Source of the DNA: Sphingomonas lacunae
GTDB lineage: Bacteria > Pseudomonadota > Alphaproteobacteria > Sphingomonadales > Sphingomonadaceae
Length of the DNA stretch: 64,000 nt
Reading direction: 5' to 3'
NCBI RefSeq assembly: GCF_012979535.1
Contig: NZ_CP053015.1
Coordinates: 2,108,001 to 2,172,000 of the forward strand
Of this stretch, positions 8,010-16,588 are shown piece after piece. Positions within the stretch are counted from its first letter, which is position 1. Each line of letters opens with the position of its first letter. Under the pieces are notes generated by a model. It ran no database searches and was not told where the DNA came from. It worked only from the letters and a program-made list of their open reading frames with translations. Both the position numbers and the translations under genes were made by a program.

Positions 8010-9056
8010 ATGCATTCTGAAAATTGGCGATCCGCTCTCGTCCCCGTGGCGACCAGTATCGGCGACGCTATCAAGAATCTCAACGACTCTGGGCTTCAGA
8101 TCGCGTTGATTGTGGACGCTGAAGAACGTTTGATCGGCACGGTTACTGACGGCGATGTACGGCGCGGACTGCTCCGCGGTCTAACCTTGAATGACAGTGT
8201 TGACTCGATCGTTCATGCCGACCCACTTGTCGTCCCGCACGGTTTGCGGCCAGAGCTAGTCGCAGATCTGATGCGGATAAATCGGGTGGGGCAGCTTCCG
8301 TGCATCGACGAATCGCGGCGAGTGACCGGACTTTACCTGTGGGATCAGCTTGCCAAGCCAGTTGATACTCTCGACAACATCTTCGTTATCATGGCAGGCG
8401 GCAAGGGCGTCAGGCTTCGACCCTATACGGAAAATTGTCCAAAGCCGTTGCTGATGGTAGGCGACAAGCCGATCCTGCAGCACATCATTGAGCGCGCCGC
8501 CCTTGAGGGTTTCCGTCATTTTGTCATAGCCATTCACTACCTTGGTGAAATGATTGTTGACCATTTTGGCGACGGCAGCGCGCTGGGGGTTAACATCACC
8601 TATTTGCGCGAGGATCGTCCATTGGGTACTGGTGGCGCTCTCAGCCTTATGCAGATCACGCCTCAGGCACCCCTCATCGTCACCAATGGTGATGTGCTAA
8701 CAAGCATTCGCTATACCGAAATTCTCGAGTTTCATGAGCGGCATCGAGCCAAGGCAACGATGGCCGTTCGCACGCATGAACTGCAAAATCCTTTCGGCGT
8801 GGTGCACACGGATGGGGTCGAGATCTCCCGGTTTGAAGAAAAACCAACGATTCGCAGCCAGATCAATGCCGGGATCTATGTAATTGATCCGGCCGCGCTG
8901 CTTTTTTTGGAACCAAATCAGCATTGTGACATGCCCAGCTTGTTCGAGCGCGTGATACAAAGTAGTGCGCGGGCAGTTGCTTTTCCAATGCATGAAACAT
9001 GGTTAGATGTAGGTCGACACGATGATTTAGAAACGGCTCGCCGAATGGCAAAATAA
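8010..9056 (+). CDS. ptmE: PtmE-type sugar-1-phosphate nucleotidyltransferase with CBS pair
   Basis: The 348-residue protein has two N-terminal CBS domains (about residues 1-115) fused to a sugar-nucleotidyltransferase domain with VIMAGGKGVRLRPYT, the ENCPKPLL lysine segment, LREDRPLGTGGAL and a late ETWLDVGRHDD. This layout matches Campylobacter PtmE, which makes GDP-glucosamine from GlcN-1-P and GTP and so starts the GDP-linked route to legionaminic acid. It starts with ATG after a run of five G. PtmA, PtmF and PgmL partners are not in the window, so the early GDP-GlcNAc steps must be supplied elsewhere or by other enzymes. Confidence 0.8.
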   Translation: MHSENWRSALVPVATSIGDAIKNLNDSGLQIALIVDAEERLIGTVTDGDVRRGLLRGLTLNDSVDSIVHADPLVVPHGLRPELVADLMRINRVGQLPCIDESRRVTGLYLWDQLAKPVDTLDNIFVIMAGGKGVRLRPYTENCPKPLLMVGDKPILQHIIERAALEGFRHFVIAIHYLGEMIVDHFGDGSALGVNITYLREDRPLGTGGALSLMQITPQAPLIVTNGDVLTSIRYTEILEFHERHRAKATMAVRTHELQNPFGVVHTDGVEISRFEEKPTIRSQINAGIYVIDPAALLFLEPNQHCDMPSLFERVIQSSARAVAFPMHETWLDVGRHDDLETARRMAK

Positions 9057-9098
9057 AGACATAAATGTACCATCTAGTACGGTTCCGGGTTCGGCCAT

Positions 9099-10418
9099 AT
9101 GAAAATTGCACCTTCACCATCGTTCGATCTGACGCCCTTCGAGCTGCCTGCGGGGCAGCGACCCGTATTTTACGGGCTTCCACCAGAAGTCCGCTTCTGT
9201 GTTCGCTGCAACATGTCCAACCAGCAGCCCATGTCGACGAACGAGTATCGCCATACGGGCAACTCGCGGAAAACGACGATGCAGTTCGACGCCGACGGGG
9301 TATGCGATGCATGCCGGTTCAACGACCTCAAGCGTGACGGCGAAATCGATTGGGACGAACGCGAACGCGAGTTACTTGATCTATGCGATCAGCACAGAAA
9401 GAATGACGGTAGTTATGACTGCATTGTTGGCGGCAGCGGTGGCAAGGATAGCGCAATGCAGTCGCACTTGCTCAAATACAAATATGGCATGCATCCGTTG
9501 ACAGTAACCTGGTCGCCCCACCTCTATACCGATATTGGCTGGAAAAATTTCCAGAACTGGCTGCATGTTGGCGGGTTCGACAATTTTCTCTACACGCCGA
9601 ATGGGAAAATACATCGGCTCCTGACGAGAGAAGCCACGATCAACCTGTTGCATCCGTTCCAGCCCTTTATTCTCGGCCAGAAGACGTTTGTCGCGAAAAT
9701 GGCAGCAAAACTGAATATTCCGCTGATTTTCTATGGCGAAATGCCCGGAGAATATGGCGAGAAGGTCTCCCACAAGGAATCCGGCTACTCTGACCGGGTT
9801 GAGGGTACTGAAGGTGAAGGCTTCTCGTTGGACTATCAGGGCGAAACCGACCTGCGTGACATGCTGCTGGGTGGAAGACCGATAGGCGAGTATCTCGATC
9901 AAGGTGTTCAGCTTGCCGATCTCATGAGTTATGTGCCCATCACGCCGCAGGAGTTGTCCCAAAAACATATCTTTTGGAAATATCTGGGCTACTACGTGAA
10001 ATGGGTGCCTCAGGAGGCGTACTACTACGCTGTCGAAAATACAGGATTTGAAGCCAATCCATTGCGGACTGAAGGTACATATTCGAAGTACAACAGCCTG
10101 GATGACAAGGTGGATGGCTTCTTCTACTATACACGCTGGATAAAGTTCGGTGTTGGCCGGGCAATGATGGATTCTGCGCAGGAAGTGCGCAACCAGCACA
10201 TTACCCGCGAAGAGGGTATCGCGTTGATCGATCGCTATGAAGGTGAGTATCCAGCGCGCTATGAATCAGAATTCTTGGATTATGTTGGCATGACCCGCGA
10301 CGAGTTTTTTGCCTTGTGCGACAGATTCCGTTCTCCGCATCTCTGGATGGTGGAGGACGGGGCTTGGAGGTTGCGGCATCGTCCAGGTCTAAATGAGCCT
10401 ATCGTCCGTGAGGGGTAA
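9099..10418 (+). CDS. N-acetyl sugar amidotransferase (PseA/WbpG type)
   Basis: Enzymes of this family use ATP and ammonia to convert an N-acetyl group on a sugar into an acetamidino group. The 439-residue protein has two CxxC pairs, Cys34/Cys37 and Cys69/Cys72, likely a metal site, and the PP-loop GGSGGKDS at residues 111-118 that binds ATP. Further family segments are WSPHLYTDIG, FYGEMPGEYGE and EGTYSKYNSLDDK. The HisF-like and HisH-like genes directly after it overlap and would deliver ammonia from glutamine, as with WbpG/HisF2/HisH2 in Pseudomonas. In this context the target is probably an N-acetyl group of legionaminic acid or its precursor. No strong ribosome site precedes the ATG. Confidence 0.85.
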   Translation: MKIAPSPSFDLTPFELPAGQRPVFYGLPPEVRFCVRCNMSNQQPMSTNEYRHTGNSRKTTMQFDADGVCDACRFNDLKRDGEIDWDERERELLDLCDQHRKNDGSYDCIVGGSGGKDSAMQSHLLKYKYGMHPLTVTWSPHLYTDIGWKNFQNWLHVGGFDNFLYTPNGKIHRLLTREATINLLHPFQPFILGQKTFVAKMAAKLNIPLIFYGEMPGEYGEKVSHKESGYSDRVEGTEGEGFSLDYQGETDLRDMLLGGRPIGEYLDQGVQLADLMSYVPITPQELSQKHIFWKYLGYYVKWVPQEAYYYAVENTGFEANPLRTEGTYSKYNSLDDKVDGFFYYTRWIKFGVGRAMMDSAQEVRNQHITREEGIALIDRYEGEYPARYESEFLDYVGMTRDEFFALCDRFRSPHLWMVEDGAWRLRHRPGLNEPIVREG

Positions 10419-11190
10419 CTGTCGCCTTATCGCCCGGCTTGATGTGAAGGGTGCCAATCTAATCAAGGGGATACATTTTGAGGGCATCCGTGTCATTGGG
10501 TGCCCTGAAGAGCATGCTCGGCGATATTATGAGGCGGGCGCTGACGAACTGATTTACATGGACACTGTCGCAAGCCTTTATGGCCGCAACAATCTTATGG
10601 ATGTCGTCGCATCGACCGTGGAACATGTCTTTGTTCCGCTTTGCGTCGGGGGCGGTCTTCGATCAGAGAGCGATGTCCAGCAGGTGTTGCGGGCGGGCGC
10701 TGACAAGGTTGCAATCAATTCTGCAGCAACTCAAAATCCTGAACTAATTACGGCAATTGCAAATCGGTTTGGTGCCCAGTGCATGGTTCTGAATATAGAA
10801 GCGAAGAAAGTCGGCGGTGACCGGTGGGAAGCCTTTTGCGACAATGGACGAGAGCCAACCGGTCGCGATGTCGTTAGCTGGGCTGAGCAAGGCGTCGCGC
10901 TTGGGGCTGGTGAAATCTTGTTGACGAGTATTGACCGTGACGGAACAGGTAAAGGGCTGGACCTCAGGCTGATTAGGGCGATTTCCGATCGCGTTAATGT
11001 GCCCGTCATTGCCAGCGGGGGTGTCGGATCTTGCCAAGATATCGTTGAAGGCTTTGAAGCCGGCTGTGAGGCTATTGCAATTGGCTATGGCCTGCATTTC
11101 AAGAAGTTCACTTTCCAAGATGCACGGGATGCAGCGCTGGGTGCCAGCATGCCGGTTCGGCATTTTGCCCACAAGGTCGAATATGTCTGA
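10393..11190 (+). CDS. HisF-like partner of the sugar amidotransferase
   Basis: This 265-residue TIM barrel is related to the HisF cyclase subunit of imidazole-glycerol-phosphate synthase, but its place suggests it channels ammonia to the PseA-like enzyme. Asp17 (RLDVKG) matches catalytic Asp11 of HisF, while Glu136 (NIEAKK) stands at the place of catalytic Asp130. LCVGGGLR, LLTSIDRDGTGKG and IASGGVG are kept. It overlaps the preceding gene by 26 bases and the following HisH-like gene by 8. Other histidine genes are absent, so a role in histidine synthesis is unlikely. Confidence 0.85.
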   Translation: MSLSSVRGNCRLIARLDVKGANLIKGIHFEGIRVIGCPEEHARRYYEAGADELIYMDTVASLYGRNNLMDVVASTVEHVFVPLCVGGGLRSESDVQQVLRAGADKVAINSAATQNPELITAIANRFGAQCMVLNIEAKKVGGDRWEAFCDNGREPTGRDVVSWAEQGVALGAGEILLTSIDRDGTGKGLDLRLIRAISDRVNVPVIASGGVGSCQDIVEGFEAGCEAIAIGYGLHFKKFTFQDARDAALGASMPVRHFAHKVEYV

Positions 11191-11821
11191 CGTCAGCATT
11201 ATAGACTATGGCGCTAGCAACATGCTCAGTCTGTACCGGTCGGTAGCGAAAGCTGGCGGTAAACCCGTGGTCTTGTCAGATCCATCCAAACTCAGTAACG
11301 CTGAAAGGGTTATAATTCCTGGGGTGGGCGCCTTTAAGACGTGCAGCGATGCCTTCACGTCAATGGGTTGGAAGTACGCATTGGCGGACTATCTGACATG
11401 CGAAAGACCGTTGCTCGGCGTATGCGTTGGCATGCAGTTAATGTTTGATTTTAGCCTTGAATTTGGTCGGCACCCTGGCCTAGGACTGTTTAGTGGACAT
11501 GTGGAGAGAATTCCGAACTTTAGTGAAAGCCGGGGTCGTCGCGTTCCTCATGTGGGCTGGAGCACGCTGCACAAGCCGGCCAATCGTACTGACTGGGCTG
11601 GTACGCTTCTTCAGGACACCGTTGTTGGCCAAGATTCTGTCTACTTCGTTCATTCATTTGCCTGTCAACCGTCGGACCCAGCCTGTAAATTGGCTGTTGT
11701 CGATTATCATGGGTTTGAGATTTGTGCGGCCGTTGAGAGCGACAACATTACTGCTTTCCAGTTTCATCCCGAGAAGAGCGGGGAAGTTGGCTTGCGGATG
11801 TTGTCGCGTTTCCTTGGGTAA
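11183..11821 (+). CDS. HisH-like glutamine amidotransferase subunit
   Basis: The protein (212 residues) is a class I glutaminase like HisH. The triad is visible: Cys81 in LLGVCVGMQ, His195 and Glu197 in FQFHPEKSG. The oxyanion region IPGVGAF and the PHVGW segment are also present. It would hydrolyse glutamine and pass ammonia through the HisF-like barrel to the sugar amidotransferase. The ATG at 11183 overlaps the previous stop in the form ATGTCTGA; an open frame continues upstream to 10997, but inside the HisF-like gene. Downstream is a 69-base gap. Confidence 0.86.
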   Translation: MSDVSIIDYGASNMLSLYRSVAKAGGKPVVLSDPSKLSNAERVIIPGVGAFKTCSDAFTSMGWKYALADYLTCERPLLGVCVGMQLMFDFSLEFGRHPGLGLFSGHVERIPNFSESRGRRVPHVGWSTLHKPANRTDWAGTLLQDTVVGQDSVYFVHSFACQPSDPACKLAVVDYHGFEICAAVESDNITAFQFHPEKSGEVGLRMLSRFLG

Positions 11822-11890
11822 GGTGGCAGTTGGACTGCCGGCTTGGGTGGCGTTCCGAGGGTCACACTGCAACACTGTACGAGTAGTTCA

Positions 11891-13414
11891 ATGTCGCTGA
11901 GTGGCGGGCTGAGATCCGCAGTGGGGGGCAGCGCGATCCTGTGGTCTTTCTACGGCTTCCGGATGCGTCGCATGGCAGCGCGATACATGCGCGGGCGGCA
12001 GTTTAGCAGGAACGGTTCGTCGGTGACGGTCGTGCTGTCTCCTTGGGCCTCATCGGCCGTGCCATGGTATTCGCTAGCTGTTGGCTTGTTGCTTGCAGGT
12101 CGAGGATGCAATGTGCAATTCGTCATCGACGACAGTGAGTTTGGCACGGAAACCCGACACTTCCGCACGATTTTGTCCGTTATCAAATGGACATGCAAAG
12201 TGCTTGGCCAGGAGTTTCGCGTCGATGTCATCGGCGATTATAAAACAGGTCATGTAGCCGATCCCGGGCTGCCAGGCCGACTGGCAGATTTGAACGCGAC
12301 TTGGCAACTTCGCGGTGAAATGGTCACTGAAGGTCGCAGCGAACTGATCGCGTGGACCCAACAGCAGATCTCGGGCGCCTACGGTCGCATCTCAAGCTAT
12401 CTCGACGCGCACGAGCCGGATGTCTTGTTTGTTCCCGGAGGCGTGTTCGGCACGTCTGGCATCTGGTTCAGCGAAGCACAGCGCCGCAGTATCCGATTTG
12501 CGAGTTACGACGCCGGTACGGCCGGCGTCATGATTGTTGCCGGTAACGGCATTGCTTGCCATCTGGCAGATATTCCCGGCGCTTATGCGGCGATTTGCAA
12601 GGAGGTGGACGCGGAGCCTGCCATGAAAGCCCGCATATTGGAAATAGCGCGGTCAGAGATTGCCCGCCGTCAGGCTGGAACTGACATGTTCCAGTATCAG
12701 ATTGCCGACGGAACGGTCACGGTCAGCGGACGATCTAGCATTGTTCTTGCACTGAATTCTTCGTGGGACGCTGCCGCGTTGGGGCCACATCAGGTTTTTC
12801 CGGATAGCAAGGCGTGGATCCGCCATACCGTCGAGACAGTATTGCGCGACACATCATTGGACGTCATCATCAGACAACACCCAGCAGAGCGGTTCTCCTT
12901 TGGGCGAACCAGCGATGATTATCATGGGTTTATTCACCATCATTTCGGCGTTGAACCGCGCATACACTTCATTGCGGCGGCAGATCCTGTAAACTCATAC
13001 GAATTGATGGCTGATGCAGCCGCGATTGTTACGCACACGTCGACAATTGGAATTGAAGCGGTGATTGCAGGATGCCCTGTTATCACTGGGTCCCGTTCAT
13101 ATTATTCCAACATGGGGTTTGTGACGGCAGCCGACACAATTGAAGCCTATGACCGTGCAATCGCCGCAGCCGCAGCAGGCATGCTGTTGGTCGAGGCGTC
13201 TCAACGCGAGGCTGCGCTCATTGCTTATTATTCCTCGCAATGCTGCAACTGGGTAAAGACCGAGTTCAACCCTGCGGAATTCCGGAAGTGGTGGGGGCGA
13301 CACTTGGCAGATATCGGGGCGGATCCCGTTGTTGATGATGTGCTACGTTGCTTTGCAGAGGGCGTGCCCTATTCCGTGATCCAACATCACGGACAAATGC
13401 AGCACCTGCAATGA
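11891..13414 (+). CDS. Capsule-type glycosyltransferase (putative nonulosonic acid transferase)
   Basis: This 507-residue protein looks like a GT-B enzyme of the capsule polysaccharide synthesis type (KpsC/KpsS-like or CMP-sugar transferase-like). The clearest signs are in the C-terminal half: IIRQHPAE, followed about 50 residues on by SYELMADAAAIVTHTSTIGIEA and GCPVI, a pattern used by these families to hold the nucleotide donor. The ATG at 11891 is preferred over a TTG at 11843. It follows the Leg and amidotransferase genes directly, so a CMP-Leg transferase role is a reasonable inference, though not proven. It ends in an ATGA overlap with the flippase gene. Confidence 0.6.
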   Translation: MSLSGGLRSAVGGSAILWSFYGFRMRRMAARYMRGRQFSRNGSSVTVVLSPWASSAVPWYSLAVGLLLAGRGCNVQFVIDDSEFGTETRHFRTILSVIKWTCKVLGQEFRVDVIGDYKTGHVADPGLPGRLADLNATWQLRGEMVTEGRSELIAWTQQQISGAYGRISSYLDAHEPDVLFVPGGVFGTSGIWFSEAQRRSIRFASYDAGTAGVMIVAGNGIACHLADIPGAYAAICKEVDAEPAMKARILEIARSEIARRQAGTDMFQYQIADGTVTVSGRSSIVLALNSSWDAAALGPHQVFPDSKAWIRHTVETVLRDTSLDVIIRQHPAERFSFGRTSDDYHGFIHHHFGVEPRIHFIAAADPVNSYELMADAAAIVTHTSTIGIEAVIAGCPVITGSRSYYSNMGFVTAADTIEAYDRAIAAAAAGMLLVEASQREAALIAYYSSQCCNWVKTEFNPAEFRKWWGRHLADIGADPVVDDVLRCFAEGVPYSVIQHHGQMQHLQ

Positions 13415-14739
13415 AAGGCATGAATGCAGTCCGCGGACTGGTGAATGCATCCTTTGAGAGGCTTGTCTCGCTTGCAGGCAGCGGCTCTGGCATGTTCCTG
13501 ATCATCACCCTAGCCAGTAACGGCATTTTTATCCTGCGAAGCTATGCCGCTCTGGCCTTCATGGATTATCGGCAATTAGGGTTGATGGCTATCGTCCAGA
13601 CACTTGTGCTGCTGATTGGCACACTGCAATTTGGGTTGTTGAACGGCGGTTACCGTGTTTTGTGCTCGGCCGACAAGGAAACTACCCAGCGCCTCAATAA
13701 TCTCGCATATACGCTGATCGGCCTGCTCACGCTGGCCGTGTTCATGTTTTCGCCACTGTTAGTCGGAGACTCTTTGCCGGGCAGCTATGGTTGGATTATC
13801 GCGATGGGCGTCACTGCTGGATCGCTCACCTTGTTGCGCACTTGGATCAACAATCAGCTGATTGCAACCCATCGGCTCACTCAAGTCAATCAACTGACCA
13901 TCTGGTCGGGTCTGGCATCGTTGCTGCCACTGTTGATGGTCAGGGATTATCCCCTAGAATCGTCACTGCTTTCGTTCGTTCTGCAACCAGCCCTGTTTGT
14001 CATCGTGGCCCTCATATGGTTTGATGATCTTCGTCCTAAGTCTTTTTCTCTCGATTTGTCGCTGTTCAAACAGGTCATGAAAACTGGAATTTTGATTTTT
14101 CTGTCGGGTGTGTTGTTACAGGTAAATGTACAAATTGAGCGTTTCTATGTAGTTAGATTTATTGGCGTTGAGGCGCTGGGTCATTTGTATATTTCGATCT
14201 TGTTTGTCAGCCTATTTACTATTATTCCCAACGCCTTGCAGTCAATTTTCGTTCCCAGGATTGTGCGACAGTATGAGTCAGGAGAAGGTATCGGCGTCAA
14301 CGCTTCGATGGCTTCGATTTTGTTATATTCGATAATTTACTGTCTGGCCGGAGCCGTCGGGCTTTACGCCTTTGGAGATCTTGTTGTCTCGCTGCTTTCG
14401 CCCAAATATGCGGCTGACCTATATTACGTCAAGCTGCTGTACCCTGGCATTGCCCTGTTCACGGTGGCCTCTTCATTGGCCATTGTATGCAATATTACCC
14501 TGAGGTATTGGCCTTATATAGCCGCCTTCGGCTTGGGTTCATTGGCCACTGGGTTGGCGTTTGGCTATGCGGTGGCGGCCCCGCTTACATTGGATCTTGC
14601 GCAAGTGACGATGGTGAAAACGTCTGCCTATCTGTTGACCGGTGCCGGGCTTTGGATCGGGTATCTGCATATTGCCGGACAAATGCCGCAACTCAGGTTG
14701 CGTTTGGTGCGACCCAAACCGGGAAGGCGCGGCGAATGA
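13411..14739 (+). CDS. Wzx-type polysaccharide flippase
   Basis: A 442-residue inner-membrane protein with roughly twelve hydrophobic segments spread along its length, as in the MOP/MATE-like polysaccharide transporters that flip undecaprenyl-linked repeat units. Charged loops such as KETTQR and RQYESGEG separate the segments. The ATG at 13411 overlaps the stop of the glycosyltransferase (ATGA), and its own stop overlaps the next start in the same way. Wzx proteins share little sequence, so the assignment rests on topology, length and position between a transferase and a polymerase. Confidence 0.75.
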   Translation: MKGMNAVRGLVNASFERLVSLAGSGSGMFLIITLASNGIFILRSYAALAFMDYRQLGLMAIVQTLVLLIGTLQFGLLNGGYRVLCSADKETTQRLNNLAYTLIGLLTLAVFMFSPLLVGDSLPGSYGWIIAMGVTAGSLTLLRTWINNQLIATHRLTQVNQLTIWSGLASLLPLLMVRDYPLESSLLSFVLQPALFVIVALIWFDDLRPKSFSLDLSLFKQVMKTGILIFLSGVLLQVNVQIERFYVVRFIGVEALGHLYISILFVSLFTIIPNALQSIFVPRIVRQYESGEGIGVNASMASILLYSIIYCLAGAVGLYAFGDLVVSLLSPKYAADLYYVKLLYPGIALFTVASSLAIVCNITLRYWPYIAAFGLGSLATGLAFGYAVAAPLTLDLAQVTMVKTSAYLLTGAGLWIGYLHIAGQMPQLRLRLVRPKPGRRGE

Positions 14740-15344
14740 TTCTGTTTAGAGTACGGGAATTTGCATCGGTCTGCTTTTATCGTTTGCTGAGCCCCTTTTT
14801 TGGCGGTTTCGGACGTCGTGTGCGTATCGTTTCACCCCTTCGTCTAGTCGGTGCCAAATTCATGGTATTTAGCGACGACGTGACGCTGGCTTCCGGCGCC
14901 TATGTAGCTGCGCTCACCGATTTGGTCCTCCAGCCTAGGCTTGAGATCGGACGAGGCACCAAGATTGGCGACCACAGCCATATCATTTGCGCGCATTCGG
15001 TCACTTTCGGAGAGCGCGTTTTGGCTGCGAACCGTGTTTTCGTGACCGATAATGGCCACCGATATGCCGACGTGGATGTAGCCATCATGGATCAACGCCT
15101 TGAGGCCTTGGCAGCGGTCCACATTGGCGATCATAGCTGGATTGGTGAAAATGTCTGTATTCTAGGTGCTTCGATTGGACGTCATTGCGTCATTGCTTCC
15201 AACAGCGTGGTGAACCGCGACGTTCCAGATTATTGTGTAGCTGCCGGTGCTCCAGCGAAGATTGTGCGGCGATACAGTCCGGAGCACGGCCAGTGGTTAC
15301 CAACGGACGGCCAAGGCAAATTTGCGAGTGATGCAGATGTTTGA
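14736..15344 (+). CDS. Hexapeptide-repeat sugar acetyltransferase (WbbJ type)
   Basis: The 202-residue protein has an N-terminal helix-rich leader, then left-handed beta-helix repeats with GRGTKIGDHSHI, FVTDNGHRY (a His typical of xenobiotic/maltose-type acetyltransferases), VHIGDHSWIGENV and ASIGRHCVIASNSVV, closing with AAGAPAKIVRR. Such enzymes O-acetylate a sugar of the repeat unit from acetyl-CoA. It starts in an ATGA overlap with the flippase and ends in an 8-base overlap with the polymerase. The acceptor sugar is unknown. Confidence 0.8.
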   Translation: MILFRVREFASVCFYRLLSPFFGGFGRRVRIVSPLRLVGAKFMVFSDDVTLASGAYVAALTDLVLQPRLEIGRGTKIGDHSHIICAHSVTFGERVLAANRVFVTDNGHRYADVDVAIMDQRLEALAAVHIGDHSWIGENVCILGASIGRHCVIASNSVVNRDVPDYCVAAGAPAKIVRRYSPEHGQWLPTDGQGKFASDADV

Positions 15345-16584
15345 CGGCATCATCAGGTGGTCTCCGGGTCAAGCTACTCTCCTGCGCAGGCTCATCCTAT
15401 TCGTCAGCTTTTTGCTTAGCGGCGGTAATCCGTTGTTTCCGCGTATCCCAATAGCTGCAATAATGTTGGTTCTGATCTTCCTCTTACAAGGCTTTCGCAT
15501 GGGACTCAGGCGGGAGATGTTCGGAATTGGCATTGTCATTTTGGCGATGGGCATCATCGCAATTATCGGCTCGCAACAACTCATTACAGACGCGTTTATT
15601 ATCCGGATGACAAATTTCGTGCTTGGTGCGCTCCTGTTGGGCGTGTATCTTGAACTTCCTAGGAAGCGTTTTGTTGACGATGTTTATCCAATTCTAAAGA
15701 TAATGACGGTTCAGGCCATGCTGACAGTGGTCTTGGGAACATTTTTCCCTGGATTTTTTGCTACTGCTACTTACATTGATCTCGACTATAAGACAATAGG
15801 ATGGATTTTTACCTATCATAACGCAACTGGTGCTTATGATGCCGTTGTTCGAGCTAATGGAATATTCTTTGAGCCTGGAGTGTTTCAGTTATATTTAAAT
15901 CTTTTCCTGTTTATGGCAACATTTGTAAGACATGACAAAGTCGGGATTTTAATGGGTCTGATTGGGGTATTATGCACTCAATCAACTATAGGCGTCGTGA
16001 TTGCGATGATCATGATGATAATTTACTATATGAAATACTTGAAAGAGCTATCATTTCCTACCAAGCTATTGATTACTGCCTTGGCGCCATTCGCTTTGAT
16101 TCCCATGCTATTCGTCGTGTTGTCGAATGTTAACAACAAGCTTTCAGGCGAGCTTCAGGGTTCTTCTTGGGCTCGGCAATATGATCTCAATACAGGCCTG
16201 GCGGTAGCTGCCAATTATCCCCTGTTCGGCATAGGCTTCGAGTATGAGCGCTACTACAAGGAAGCGCAGCAGTTTGGTTACAAAGAAACACAACTTGATT
16301 CAAACAGCATCGCTACGCGTGCGAATTCCAATGGGCTGTTGAACACCCTATTCAGTGTTGGCGTTCCACTGGCTTTGATTTTTTTCTATGGCCTGTTTAA
16401 TCAAATGTTTTTCCAGCAACGTTTGCTTGTAGCTATTCTAATGTTTATGTCGCTAACCACTCAGCACTTGATATTTTTGCCCTTCTTGTTAATGTTCGTT
16501 TACAGTGGCTTGTTGCTTCGCCCCATTTCCGTCTCCAATGCCCACTGGCAAGCGCTGCGGTCGGGCAGATTAGAATCGGTCTGA
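15337..16584 (+). CDS. Wzy-type repeat-unit polymerase
   Basis: A 415-residue integral membrane protein with about ten hydrophobic segments and one larger soluble loop in its second half (around AVAANYPLFGIGFEYERYYKEA). The segment RANGIFFEPGVFQ is typical of O-antigen and capsule polymerases, which join flipped repeat units in the periplasm. The start at 15337 overlaps the previous stop as ATGTTTGA; ATG at 15331 is an alternative. Bases 15700-16450 are much richer in A and T than the neighbouring genes, as is common for serotype-specific wzy genes acquired by transfer. Confidence 0.78.
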   Translation: MFDGIIRWSPGQATLLRRLILFVSFLLSGGNPLFPRIPIAAIMLVLIFLLQGFRMGLRREMFGIGIVILAMGIIAIIGSQQLITDAFIIRMTNFVLGALLLGVYLELPRKRFVDDVYPILKIMTVQAMLTVVLGTFFPGFFATATYIDLDYKTIGWIFTYHNATGAYDAVVRANGIFFEPGVFQLYLNLFLFMATFVRHDKVGILMGLIGVLCTQSTIGVVIAMIMMIIYYMKYLKELSFPTKLLITALAPFALIPMLFVVLSNVNNKLSGELQGSSWARQYDLNTGLAVAANYPLFGIGFEYERYYKEAQQFGYKETQLDSNSIATRANSNGLLNTLFSVGVPLALIFFYGLFNQMFFQQRLLVAILMFMSLTTQHLIFLPFLLMFVYSGLLLRPISVSNAHWQALRSGRLESV

Positions 16585-16588
16585 CCCC

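Noticed and set aside
10393..11821. hisF and hisH of histidine synthesis
   Set aside because: They overlap the PseA-like gene, no other his genes are present, and the HisF-like protein has a Glu at a catalytic Asp site.
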